From CAWDMN01 sp963803155 (lineage in GTDB: Bacteria > Acidobacteriota > Terriglobia > Versatilivoradales > Versatilivoraceae): a stretch of 64,000 bases of DNA. Every line of letters begins with the position of its first letter. The first letter of the stretch is position 1. The notes beneath the pieces were generated by a model. The model ran no database searches and was not told the origin of the DNA. It worked only from the letters and a program-made list of their open reading frames with translations. Below, piece after piece: positions 44,182-53,414 of the stretch. The DNA lies in the NCBI GenBank assembly GCA_963803155.1, contig CAWDMN010000113.1:47243-111242 (forward strand), written 5' to 3'. A program made the position numbers and the translations under genes.

Positions 44182-46494
44182 CTATGGCTTGAGAACTTCC
44201 AGCAAAAGATGGTCCCGAAATTCCAGGTTGAGTTTGGGATAAGCTGAATCTACTTCACCCAAATCTTTCCCATTCTCATAATCCATCACGCGGAACTTCC
44301 CTGTTGGCAGACCGCGCAATTCGATATCGCCGCGCCATGATTTTTGCAGACTCGGGGAGAAAAAGGCGTAGTGCATTTTTCCGTCTTTTTCAATGGCATA
44401 GCCCTCGGGCGCGTCGTACCCATAAACATAGAGGTTTCGATAATCTCCCCGGGAGAGCATCTTTGAATTGTATAGGTCAATCCATTTCTTCCAAATCGCC
44501 TCTTTCTCAGAAGTCAGCTTGACCTTGCGGAGCTTTGGATCAGGCGCATCGCCCGGCCAGGTGAATTTTGTGCCCACCACCCCGCCCGGACCGATCGTAG
44601 AGGCAAAATCCATACCCTGTTCCAGCCAATCATTCCCAACCCGTTTCTTGATACCGCTCAGTTCCACATGATCGCCATAAACGGCTGCTTGCGGCCCCAG
44701 GAGAGCTTTGTACATTTTAATCCGCCGGCGCACCTGGATTGAGCCGACCGGATCGGCGGTGACGGCCTGATCCATGTACGGCAGCCAGGCCAGGTTTGGC
44801 GTTGTTCCGCAAGGACAGATCTGCGTGACACTCTCCGGCTTGAGTGCGCGGGTAGTCTCAAAGATGACACGGTACAAATCAGCCACGGCGTGGATGGAGT
44901 CCTCCGGAGATTTATGATTGTGCTTCGGATTGTAACAAGGGGGTACACTGAAGGCACTGTCTATCTTGTGCCCGTCGAATCCCCAATCGCGGATAAAAAT
45001 TTCGGTCAGCATCTTATGGTAAGCCTGAACTTCGGGCAGGGCCGGGCACATGGCTGCCACGGTGCAAACGGGACTGATCAGGCGAGCACGGCGCCCTTGC
45101 TGGTCGAGGATCATCCAATCAGGATGTTGGGCAACCAGTTGGGCAGACGTCATCGGTTTGCCCAGAGATGGCTTCCCCTGGCCATCTTCGACTCCAAGAG
45201 GCTGCCACCAGAGCGTAATTTTGATCCCCTGCTCATGAAATTCGTCCACCAATTTTTTAATCGCGCCATCCGGAAAAGTGTCCGGCCTTGGCTTCCAATC
45301 CCCAAAATTATTGAACCAGCAATAGTCGAGAGTGGCCCACCCGATGCCCAATTCCTTTAATTTGGGAATGGTGCCCAGCATTTGAGCGGGCGTAAAGTTC
45401 GCCTCATATCCCCAGCCACACCAGTTGGCGGCAAAGTCTCCACTGTTGGGCGCGGGCAAAGTCCAGCCCTGCCGTTGCAAGGCACTGGACCAAAGACGCA
45501 GACTCTCATAGAAGTCGCCACCGTGAACCATGACAAAGCTTCGCGGAGTGGAATAAGCTTCGCCGGATTTCAAGGTGATTTTAGGATCCAGCCGCAGGGA
45601 GGCATCGATCCGGCCATCGCTCTCCACTTTGACCGGGAGAGAGAGGACCAACGGTTTATTCTCCAAATGCCCAATGGCTTCGCCTACCTTCGCAGTCCAA
45701 AAGTCGACAACTGGAATCCCTCCGCCCTGTCCCTTTTCTCCCGGTCCGCCCATTCGGTTGGGCCGGAAAAAATTCTTGGGGAGAGGAAGGATTTCATCCA
45801 ACCCCCAGTCAAAGCTGGCGCCTTGGAAAGACCATAGCCCATAGGGAGCCACCTGGGGATCAGCCAGCGTAGCATTGAGGCGGTGCCGCTCGGCGACCAC
45901 TTGATCAATTGGGATTTCATCCTTTCCAGCATTCTTATAGCTAATCGTAGATAGCGCCATTGAAGGGAAATCGTCGTAGACTTCGACTACAATTCGTTTT
46001 TCCAGTTTTGTAGTTTCACCCGCGGAACTTTGACCAGAGATTTCCACTCTCTTGCCCACCGCTCCGAACTTGCCGTCTGCCTTGGTGATTTTCACCTTCG
46101 TAAAATCAAGCGTGAAATCGCGGATAATTTTGCCCTGGCTCACTAAATAATCCCCCGATGCCGCGGGGCCGGATTCCGGCTCGTCCAGTGACAATCGGTT
46201 TCCCTCTTTGAGAAGAAATGCCCGCACATAGCCGGAAGAAAGGATTTGGAATTCTGCTTTCGCCGATTTCAGGATCACCGGACCTCCCGTTTGCACTGAC
46301 ACTGTGATGGCAGATTGGGGAACAGGCTTTTCCGCCGGAGCGGGAGGCGTTTTAGAACAACCTAGACTGGCGAAAAGCATTGCCAGGGATAAAATTCTCC
46401 ATTTACCTGTGTGCATGTGGGCCATCGAAGACCGGCACAGTCGGACTCTGCGTTGACCATTCGGGGAACAAATACTAACGGGAACAAACTTCAT
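44182..46494 (-). CDS. clan GH-D (GH36/GH27-like) alpha-galactosidase-type lipoprotein
   Basis: 770 residues. The ATG overlaps the stop of the amidohydrolase gene (TGATG) and has GGGAGG six bases upstream, so I keep this start. A hydrophobic segment ends in LFASLGC (C46), a probable lipobox. An N-terminal beta-sandwich is followed by a barrel: WCGWGYE, GWATLDYCW, KITLWWQP, then GFDGHKIDSAF with nucleophile D512. AVTADPVG further on is the probable acid/base region. This is the melibiase (clan GH-D) layout; members act on alpha-galactosides or alpha-GalNAc. Surface or outer-membrane location inferred. Translational coupling to an amidohydrolase is unusual for this family. Confidence 0.8.
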   Translation of the reverse strand: MKFVPVSICSPNGQRRVRLCRSSMAHMHTGKWRILSLAMLFASLGCSKTPPAPAEKPVPQSAITVSVQTGGPVILKSAKAEFQILSSGYVRAFLLKEGNRLSLDEPESGPAASGDYLVSQGKIIRDFTLDFTKVKITKADGKFGAVGKRVEISGQSSAGETTKLEKRIVVEVYDDFPSMALSTISYKNAGKDEIPIDQVVAERHRLNATLADPQVAPYGLWSFQGASFDWGLDEILPLPKNFFRPNRMGGPGEKGQGGGIPVVDFWTAKVGEAIGHLENKPLVLSLPVKVESDGRIDASLRLDPKITLKSGEAYSTPRSFVMVHGGDFYESLRLWSSALQRQGWTLPAPNSGDFAANWCGWGYEANFTPAQMLGTIPKLKELGIGWATLDYCWFNNFGDWKPRPDTFPDGAIKKLVDEFHEQGIKITLWWQPLGVEDGQGKPSLGKPMTSAQLVAQHPDWMILDQQGRRARLISPVCTVAAMCPALPEVQAYHKMLTEIFIRDWGFDGHKIDSAFSVPPCYNPKHNHKSPEDSIHAVADLYRVIFETTRALKPESVTQICPCGTTPNLAWLPYMDQAVTADPVGSIQVRRRIKMYKALLGPQAAVYGDHVELSGIKKRVGNDWLEQGMDFASTIGPGGVVGTKFTWPGDAPDPKLRKVKLTSEKEAIWKKWIDLYNSKMLSRGDYRNLYVYGYDAPEGYAIEKDGKMHYAFFSPSLQKSWRGDIELRGLPTGKFRVMDYENGKDLGEVDSAYPKLNLEFRDHLLLEVLKP

Positions 46495-47759
46495 CAGCTG
46501 CCTCCCTTATAACCGCCTTTGAATTGGCGAAAGATGCGTTCAGCATTCAAGTGATATACTTTTTCCAGGATTAAATCTGGCAAATCCAAGCCATAAATCA
46601 TCCACCGCCCCAGGGACGGGTAGTCCCAGTGCTCGAAGTTTTCATCCCCGGTTTCCAGCCACCGGAAATGATTTCGATACATCTCTTCGCTTACCGTATA
46701 ATCGGTGCCAAACAGAATCCGGTCTTGATATTCCTGGAAGAACTGCCTGGCCCGGCGCGGCTGGCGGCCCAACTCCGCCTCGCGGGCGCCGAATTCGACC
46801 ACGACATTGGGACAACGATCAAGCAAGTTTGAAACATAATCAAGGTTTTCAGGCCAGCTCGCCACATGGAGCGCAACGAAGGTTGTATTCGGGTGTTTTA
46901 GGAACATTCGTTTCTGGGCTTCGAGAATCTCCGGCAGAGAGGGATATTGCTTACGGTCAGAGAATTGCCAGGTTGGTTGGCCGATGAGCTCTTCATATTG
47001 TTCGTTGGTTTCGTTCACCGGTTGGAAGAAGGCTTCCGGATCTCCGGAATGAATAGCAACCGGCATCCCCAGGCGCCCGCACTCCTCCCAAATAGGATCA
47101 AGACGAGAATCGTCCACTCGCATAAGTTTTCCCGATGAATCACGGACTTCAAGGCCGAGGTCTTTCAAGACTTTTAACCCGCGGGCTCCTCGTTGGGCCG
47201 CATCCCGAATCTGTTCGATCATCTTCCGGCAGAAATCCGCTTCATTCACTTTGCTCCAATCGAGTTGTGTGAAGGCCATGAATCTCCCGGGGTATGGTTT
47301 GACCATCTCATCCAGCACTTTCTGTAATTTTTCACCCCACATTCCGGTCAGAATGCAAATGGTTTGGACGTTACAGTGGTCCATGATTTCAACCACCTTG
47401 GCGGGCGGAATCTGGTCGGGGTCGATCCCCATGGCATCATTTACATGGCTGTGCACATCAATTACCTGAAACTTGGCTCGAATAACATTGTGGGCTTCCG
47501 CATGGAGCATTGGCCGAGGCCTATAATCCCGCAATAGCAGTGTTCGCTTTTCATTGGCATCTTCCACTACGCCGTATTTGATTTGCCCATCAATCCTAAT
47601 CAAACTAATCAGGAGAATGAAGATGCACAACAACCAGAACGATCCTGGGGGGATCCGCTTTCCATACCTCCGAAAGCTGTTGACACAGCCTATATTCGCT
47701 CGATTAAGCCATCCCAGATGGATGCGGTGGCTTCTTTTTGAGGGAGCCCTTGAATGCAT
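46494..47759 (-). CDS. amidohydrolase family 2 protein, membrane-anchored
   Basis: 421 residues from ATG 47757-47759, with AGGGAGGAGAA just upstream. One transmembrane segment (FWLLCIFILLISLIRI, about 40-55) follows a basic N-terminus, so the catalytic part is probably periplasmic. Metal motifs DVHSHVND, AIHSGDP, ALHVASW and FGTDYTVS mark PF04909. Paralogue of 32907-34067, with the same motif order and close sequence. First gene of a two-gene unit with the clan GH-D lipoprotein (TGATG overlap). Function unknown; candidates are decarboxylation or hydrolysis of an aromatic or cyclic acid released from glycans. Confidence 0.78.
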   Translation of the reverse strand: MHSRAPSKRSHRIHLGWLNRANIGCVNSFRRYGKRIPPGSFWLLCIFILLISLIRIDGQIKYGVVEDANEKRTLLLRDYRPRPMLHAEAHNVIRAKFQVIDVHSHVNDAMGIDPDQIPPAKVVEIMDHCNVQTICILTGMWGEKLQKVLDEMVKPYPGRFMAFTQLDWSKVNEADFCRKMIEQIRDAAQRGARGLKVLKDLGLEVRDSSGKLMRVDDSRLDPIWEECGRLGMPVAIHSGDPEAFFQPVNETNEQYEELIGQPTWQFSDRKQYPSLPEILEAQKRMFLKHPNTTFVALHVASWPENLDYVSNLLDRCPNVVVEFGAREAELGRQPRRARQFFQEYQDRILFGTDYTVSEEMYRNHFRWLETGDENFEHWDYPSLGRWMIYGLDLPDLILEKVYHLNAERIFRQFKGGYKGGS

Positions 47760-47799
47760 TTCTCCTCCCTAGAAAATCAAAATTGGGCAAAGGTGGAGC

Positions 47800-48120
47800 G
47801 GGCACTCCGTGCACGCTGGCTGAGCAGGCTAGGCTGGCCAGGCGACGCGCGAAGGATCGCGCGTCCCACCTTGTTTTCATCTTCTTGTTGTGCCAAACGC
47901 GCTGGCATGAGTAGCTCCTCAGCAAATCCCCTCCACCGGAGTTGTCGCGAACTTCAGTCCGCGGAGGGTGGGTTCCAATAAGGGAAGGCTTTCCCGAATT
48001 GAACCCAGCCCTTCCGTCCGTCAGCTGACGGACGGACTCCCCTCCGGTGAGGGGAATCATCAGATCACTCCATTTTCATAATCTTGTTGTGACGGACACA
48101 CCGTCATGCGCGGGCACTCA
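47800..48120. repeat. composite repeat region (family 1 tail, family 5)
   Basis: TTTTCATCTTCTTGTTGTGC and GCTGGCATGAGTAGCTCCTC (47873-47923) repeat the right end of family 1. CCCCTCCACCGGAG, GGAGGGTGGGTTCCAA, GGGAAGGCTTTCCCGAATTG (47937-48001) match 63893-63975. Then GTCCGTCAGCTGACGGAC and another right end (TTTTCATAATCTTGTTGTGA). Lies between the amidohydrolase and Oar-receptor genes; no gene. Confidence 0.75.
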
Positions 48121-48122
48121 GA

Positions 48123-51100
48123 TCAAAAGATTATTTTGACGCCAACCTGAATGTTGCGCGGGTCGCTGACTTCCCCGTTCCACATGCCAAACGTGGCGCC
48201 GGAGACATCCGTGTCAAAAATAGAAAAACCATTCCAGGCTTGCCCTTCCCCCCCGCGGCTGGTGAAGCAGTGCCAGTTCCAAACATTGAAGAACTCCGCC
48301 CGGATTTGGAGATTAACCCCTTCGCGGATCCGTGTGTTTTTCAGCAAGGATAAATCGTGGTTGTGGTAACCAAAGCCGCGGATGTTTGATACGCGAGGCC
48401 CCTGCCCCCAATAGAAATTGAAGGAATCTTTGGATTCAAAAGCCGCGGCATTAAAGAGTGGCTGATTCGGATCAAAATGGCTCCTATCCTGCGCATATGG
48501 ATTGGCGCCCGGGTTGATAGCCGGAATGCACATGGCCCGGAATTCCCCGGGAACATTGCATTGAAACGACCGGAACCACATGGGCACACCCGAAGTCGCG
48601 CGGAAAATGTTATTCATCTGCCATCCGCCGAAGATTTTGCCTACCACACCGCCACGGTTCAAAAACCTCTTGCCCTGGCCAAAAGGCAGATCGTAGATAA
48701 AAGATAGAATGAACGATTGCGGCACATCATTCATGGCCAACCCCTTGTTCCGCTTTCGCTCAAAGGGAGAAATCACTCCCAGAGCATTGGCGCCCCCATA
48801 GGAGGCATAATCCATTTGCACTCCTTCCGAACTAGTCAGAAGTTTGGAAAGGGTGTATGTCCCGAGCAAGTACATCCCATGCGTCATGCGATGTTCAACT
48901 TTCAACTGGAAGGAATGGTACGTAGAGTTGCCGGCATTTTCATTTTGGCCCTGCAGGTCGCTGCAATATTGCGGGTACGGTCTCAAGGCCTGCGCCACCG
49001 TGGGAAGACAATTGGCATTGGTCATTTGCTCCCACCATCCCTGATATGGTAAGGGGACTCCCGCCAGTTCCGTTTGACCTTCTTGAAATTCTTCATAAAG
49101 GCTGGGGCCTAGGGACAGATACTTGGGGGCCAGGGCATTCAGGGCTGCGTCACGGGAAGGCAGTCGAGTACCTTTGTTGCCCACGTAGGCGGCATTCACT
49201 ACCAGGTTCTGGGTGAACTGCCGTTCCAAAGTCAAATTCCATTGCTGGGCGTAAGGCAAGCGATTCGCATCGAGCGGTCGGTAGTTCACCGATCCTCCGT
49301 TACGGAACGAGGCATCAATGAAGGGAGGCCGCAGGGAAGGATCGATTTCAGGGAATCCATTTTCCAACAAAAATGCGGGGGCATAGCCGTCCCGTGTGCT
49401 GTTGAAATTGATGGAGGTATTGAAGCCATCCTGGGCAATCCCACCACTCCACCCTGGATAAATCGGACTTGAATAAAAAATACCATATCCGGCCCGGACG
49501 ACCATTTTGTTGTCGACCGAATAGGCTAATCCAACCCGAGGCGCAAATCCTTTCTTCCACAATTGCTCGGGATAACGGGCTCCGTAACTCGCGGCACCCC
49601 AATTGGTCCCGGCAAAAGCCAGACGTCCCGGACGATTGCCGGCCGCTGGATTCGCTCCATTCGGATCAAGGAAAGAGAGGTAATCGAACTTTTCCAGCGG
49701 AGGCTTGAACAGATCCCAGCGAATTCCCAGGGTCAAGGTCAATTTCGGAGTCACTTTGTAGGTGTCTCCGAAATGGAAATTATAAGCGGCGGACCGGGGA
49801 TGCTGGGAGGTCACGGTGTCGATGTTGTAGCTGGCCGAGGAGACCTGGCCCAACAGGAAACTGGCCATCGAATTTCCGCTGGTGAATTCGCTCAACCCCG
49901 TGCCTAAGCGGGAGAAGTTGAGAGTCCCCGATTCGTCGATGTAGTTCACCGAGTTGTTGCCGTGTTTGCGGATTTCACCGCCGAACTTGAGGGTGTGGTT
50001 CCCTCGAACCCAGGTGATCAAATCATTGGCGATCCAACTCGGACGCGAGTCCGTGCCTACTTGATTGTTTCCGAAGCCGGCGAAATCGTCAAAATAGAGG
50101 ACGCTCGGATCTTCATGACTGGGGACCCCTGGTATTTGTGGCAAATCGTTGACATAGGGCCGGGCATAAGGCCATTGCGCAGTGTGAGTGTTAAGATAGC
50201 CGATTGCAAAATGGTTGAGCAAAGTGGGGCTGAACGTGTGCGTCCAGTTGGCCCGGTTCACAAAGCTGAAATTAGTATAGTAAGGCTGTTGCTGGGAAAG
50301 CTGCGCCGGCAACAGCGAGACCGTCGAGGGCTTGGCGCCGCGATAGTTGACGCTGACGAAGAAATGGTCCCTGTCCCGCCAGTACTGGTCTACCCGGATA
50401 GTGAGGAGAGAGGAATCCGCATATACAGAATCCGGGATGGGTTGCGGCACTACGTAATTGTTCCGCACCCCGGGAAGCGTGGGAGAAGGGAGAAATTGAA
50501 GCCACTTTGCCGCCAGGGGATTTTGTAGCCGTGGGTCAGTCCGGCAAATGACGTTGGGAGTGTTTCCATCACATCCCATGAACTGGTCTCGCAAATACTT
50601 TTCATTGTCTTTGCTGGAAGGAATATCCGGATTATAAGCAGGATTGAGACGAGTGGTGGCAGGATCGTAAACGGGGATCAAGTTTCCGTCACTATCGACC
50701 CAATCGCTGAAATCTCCCTGCCGTTCCTGCATGGTGGGGATTGAAAGAATGGGAGTGCTGACTCCCCCGCGGATCTTGAATCCTTCGTAGTTGAAGAAAA
50801 AATAGGATTTTTTCCGCGGCGTGTTAAAAAGTTGGGGGATTTTGATGGGCCCGCCAATGCTGCCGCCATAATCGTTTTCGATATCCTTGGGGCGGCTTTC
50901 TCTGGGAATCCCAAACTGCCTGGCATTCAGGACGGTGTTGCGGTGGAATTCGTAGAGCGATCCATGAAAGTCCTTGGTTCCGGCCTTCGTTTCCGCCGTG
51001 ATTACGCCCGAAGTGGTAACCCCATATTGAGGCTCGTAGTTAGAAGTCAGCACGCTGATTTCGCTGATGGCTTCCGGCGACATGGGATAGTCCGAATAGG

Positions 51101-51734
51101 CGGCAATCATCCCGGTATTCCCGTTGATTCCTTCGCTCAGCGAAACTCCGTCCCAAACCGCCTCGTCGCCAGCAGTCAACCCGCCATTGATTCGCGTATT
51201 GTAGGGATTCTGGCTGGCGCCCTGGGTTGCCCCGGGCATTAGAGTGACAAAAGCCGCGGCCGAGCGGATGCTGCCACTGACGATCAACGGCAGTTCCCCC
51301 AACACTTCCGGAGCAATGCCCGCTTGAACAGTGGGGGTTTCGAAGTTAAGCGGAGAAACATCCGCCTGGACTTCGATGGTTTGCTGGGTTGCCCCTAATT
51401 CCAACCTAATGTCTACCCGGGTGACGGCATTCATCTTCAATTCGATCCCCCGCTGCAGGTACTCGCGGAATCCCGCCGCCGTGGCCCTCAATTCATAATT
51501 CCCCGTCGCCAGGTCCAGAAAGGCGAAGGCGCCATCCGCGCCGCTGGACTGTCTTACAACTGCCTTGGTCTCCACGGCCGTAAGCGTGAGTTCCACGCTA
51601 GGGATGCTGGCGCCACTGGGATCCGTCACCGTCCCCCGAATTGACGCATTAAAGCTCTGGGCCCAGCCAGACATCGTCAAACACGCGATGGTCATCAGAA
51701 TGGCCAGAGCGATCACAACCTTTTTTTTAACCAT
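48123..51734 (-). CDS. Oar-type TonB-dependent receptor
   Basis: 1203 residues. A signal peptide (KKKVVIALAILMTIACLTMS, cut near GWAQ) precedes a carboxypeptidase-regulatory-like domain (about 28-112: ASIRGTVTDPSGASIPSVEL, GNYELRATAAGFREY). A plug domain follows (NPYNTRINGGLTAGDEAVWD, GVTTSGVITAETKAGT) and then a long beta-barrel ending in VGVKIIF, with the terminal aromatic residue usual for outer-membrane barrels. This architecture is typical of the many Oar-like receptors in acidobacterial genomes. It imports glycan fragments or binds peptides. It is preceded by a promoter with overlapping operator (51920-51967) and by the LacI gene. Probable uptake partner for the local hydrolases. Confidence 0.92.
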   Translation of the reverse strand: MVKKKVVIALAILMTIACLTMSGWAQSFNASIRGTVTDPSGASIPSVELTLTAVETKAVVRQSSGADGAFAFLDLATGNYELRATAAGFREYLQRGIELKMNAVTRVDIRLELGATQQTIEVQADVSPLNFETPTVQAGIAPEVLGELPLIVSGSIRSAAAFVTLMPGATQGASQNPYNTRINGGLTAGDEAVWDGVSLSEGINGNTGMIAAYSDYPMSPEAISEISVLTSNYEPQYGVTTSGVITAETKAGTKDFHGSLYEFHRNTVLNARQFGIPRESRPKDIENDYGGSIGGPIKIPQLFNTPRKKSYFFFNYEGFKIRGGVSTPILSIPTMQERQGDFSDWVDSDGNLIPVYDPATTRLNPAYNPDIPSSKDNEKYLRDQFMGCDGNTPNVICRTDPRLQNPLAAKWLQFLPSPTLPGVRNNYVVPQPIPDSVYADSSLLTIRVDQYWRDRDHFFVSVNYRGAKPSTVSLLPAQLSQQQPYYTNFSFVNRANWTHTFSPTLLNHFAIGYLNTHTAQWPYARPYVNDLPQIPGVPSHEDPSVLYFDDFAGFGNNQVGTDSRPSWIANDLITWVRGNHTLKFGGEIRKHGNNSVNYIDESGTLNFSRLGTGLSEFTSGNSMASFLLGQVSSASYNIDTVTSQHPRSAAYNFHFGDTYKVTPKLTLTLGIRWDLFKPPLEKFDYLSFLDPNGANPAAGNRPGRLAFAGTNWGAASYGARYPEQLWKKGFAPRVGLAYSVDNKMVVRAGYGIFYSSPIYPGWSGGIAQDGFNTSINFNSTRDGYAPAFLLENGFPEIDPSLRPPFIDASFRNGGSVNYRPLDANRLPYAQQWNLTLERQFTQNLVVNAAYVGNKGTRLPSRDAALNALAPKYLSLGPSLYEEFQEGQTELAGVPLPYQGWWEQMTNANCLPTVAQALRPYPQYCSDLQGQNENAGNSTYHSFQLKVEHRMTHGMYLLGTYTLSKLLTSSEGVQMDYASYGGANALGVISPFERKRNKGLAMNDVPQSFILSFIYDLPFGQGKRFLNRGGVVGKIFGGWQMNNIFRATSGVPMWFRSFQCNVPGEFRAMCIPAINPGANPYAQDRSHFDPNQPLFNAAAFESKDSFNFYWGQGPRVSNIRGFGYHNHDLSLLKNTRIREGVNLQIRAEFFNVWNWHCFTSRGGEGQAWNGFSIFDTDVSGATFGMWNGEVSDPRNIQVGVKIIF

Positions 51735-51919
51735 GGGACTCCCCTTTCATGAAATAAGCTTTTGAAGTGAGGGGAAGTCGAGTGGATCATGGCGCCGCCG
51801 AGACACTCCGAAGACGAAGTCAGATCTTCCATGACTCCCCAGGAAAGAATCACCCCGGATAACCTGCCAGAGACCCGTTCACGAGATTGGAAAGTGAAAT
51901 TGCGCCCGGCAAACCCGCG

Positions 51920-51941
51920 TTTGCGTGTACGTACACGCAAA
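51920..51941. promoter_or_regulatory. 22-bp perfect palindromic operator with central CG
   Basis: Left half TTTGCGTGTAC (51920-51930), right half its exact complement GTACACGCAAA (51931-51941). LacI-family operators are even palindromes with a central CG, as here. It overlaps the -10 box of the Oar promoter by three bases, which fits repression. The LacI-type regulator gene starts the next transcription unit upstream. Confidence 0.8.
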
Positions 51942-51967
51942 TTAGCACACGATTTATTACAAGTCAA
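51939..51967 (-). promoter_or_regulatory. sigma-70-type promoter of the Oar receptor gene
   Basis: On the minus strand: TTGACT (51967-51962), 17-base spacer, TAATTT (51944-51939). Transcription would start at about 51930, within the palindrome, giving a leader of about 196 bases to ATG 51734. Confidence 0.65.
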
Positions 51968-52059
51968 GATTATTTGATTTATTTTTTAACGAAGCAACGA
52001 AAATATTTTTCGCCGTTAACCTCGGCCCAAAATCACGGACGGGAGGCTTCGGCTTGAAA

Positions 52060-53160
52060 TCAGAACTGCTCAGGGTCCGCTGATAGAAATGGAGAAGTGG
52101 CCTCTGGCGTGATTTTTTGCCGCATTTCATTGAACAGGTGCAGGGTGGAACGCATCACGATTTGGGGGGCCAGAAAGAAGCTGGGAGGCAGTGGATGCCG
52201 GTGAACCAGGTGATCCACCGCCAGCCGCAAGGAAATCTGACCCTGGGCAAAGGGTCTTCCGTGGATTGAGGCGAAGATGGTCCCCTCTTCAAAGAAAGGA
52301 ATCATTCCCGGAAAAAGATCGGTGGTGATGAGCCGGATCTTTCCGGCCAGTCCAAAAGCCTGAAGGGCGCGGCAAACTGGCAGACAATTGGCGGTGTTGA
52401 CGTAAATCCCTTTCAACAAAGGATGCTTTTCGAGAAGCGCCGAGCATTTGCGGAATGCTTCCTCATCGTCATCATGAGCTTCGACAATCCCGGCGACTTT
52501 ACCATTCGCACAATAGCGGGTAAATGAATCGCGGAATCCTTCCGTTTTGCCACGGTGGTCTTCAGTCTGCAGCATTCCGGTAATGATGGCCACCTGAGAA
52601 CGAGGAGCCAAAAATCGACCCATCAATTCCGCCGCCAGCCTTCCACTGACTCCGGAATCAACTCCCACCATGGTTGAACGAGCGCTCTTCGACGCGTCGG
52701 TGTCGACACAGATTACGCGGATGTTTTGCCGTTCAGCTTCATTAATCAGGGGAATCAGCCGCTCCGGGTCTCCAGGGGTGAGGATCAAGGCCTGGATATT
52801 CTCGCGAACCACCTTTGCCACGCGTTCGTGTTCTTTTTCGCCCAACCGTTCGGTGGGACGATAATGGATTTCAAGGCCAAGAGGTTCAAGACGTCGCGCC
52901 TCAGCCAGGATGCCGTCCCGCAATTGGTCAAAATAGAAATGAATCTCCCGCGGGATGCAGACTCCAATCTTAATCGCCGCTTGCCCTTTAGAAAGGGATC
53001 GGGCCGCGAGATTCGGCTTATAACCCAACCGGTCGGCAATTTTCAGAATGTGCCGCCGGGTGGTCTCACTGATCCGATCCCGTCCATTGAGCGCACGATC
53101 TACCGTCCCCGCGGATACCTGAGCCAGCCGGGCAATTTCATGGATTCCAATTTTCTTCAT
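52060..53160 (-). CDS. LacI-family transcription regulator
   Basis: 366 residues. N-terminal helix-turn-helix: IHEIARLAQVSAGTVDRALNGR, with hinge helix YKPNLAARSLSKG. A periplasmic-binding-protein-like sensor domain runs from about 62 (IKIGVCIPREIHFYFDQ) to the end, with LILTPGD, VDTDASKSARSTMVGVDS and LRLITTDLF. Binds DNA as a dimer; the effector is a sugar in most members. It lies 125 bases upstream of the palindrome, which is the likely target (autoregulation not excluded). Motif GTVDRALNGR, in place of the usual TVSRVLN, fits a subset of LacI relatives. Start at ATG 53158-53160, weak ribosome binding site. Confidence 0.9.
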   Translation of the reverse strand: MKKIGIHEIARLAQVSAGTVDRALNGRDRISETTRRHILKIADRLGYKPNLAARSLSKGQAAIKIGVCIPREIHFYFDQLRDGILAEARRLEPLGLEIHYRPTERLGEKEHERVAKVVRENIQALILTPGDPERLIPLINEAERQNIRVICVDTDASKSARSTMVGVDSGVSGRLAAELMGRFLAPRSQVAIITGMLQTEDHRGKTEGFRDSFTRYCANGKVAGIVEAHDDDEEAFRKCSALLEKHPLLKGIYVNTANCLPVCRALQAFGLAGKIRLITTDLFPGMIPFFEEGTIFASIHGRPFAQGQISLRLAVDHLVHRHPLPPSFFLAPQIVMRSTLHLFNEMRQKITPEATSPFLSADPEQF

Positions 53161-53414
53161 GGCAAATAGAAAGTTAAACTTACCGCTTCTGAGATCGTTG
53201 GTAATTTACCACGGTCCATGGCAACCTTATTCATATTTTTAAAAAAGGCCCCTTGGGCACCCGCTTTATGGGCCAATTTCCCGCAAAGGATTTTCAATCT
53301 TCTGGAGCCCACCCCTGCAGGAGGAATCATTTAGGAGGAACAAAAATGGACGTAGAGTTTCCCTGTTTTCCAAAAGCGTCGATAAGGCCTCTCCTACATC
53401 GTAAAAAAAATCCG

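Larger units (their letters stand above)
51735..52059. other. regulatory intergenic region of the Oar receptor gene
   Basis: 325 bases between the LacI and Oar genes, containing the promoter and operator described below and a leader of about 195 bases. Leader bases 51741-51900 hold no clear fold. Confidence 0.6.

Noticed and set aside
53199..53211. 13-base palindrome TGGTAATTTACCA upstream of the LacI gene
   Set aside because: Short and isolated; unlike the 22-bp palindrome it has no promoter context. Could be chance.
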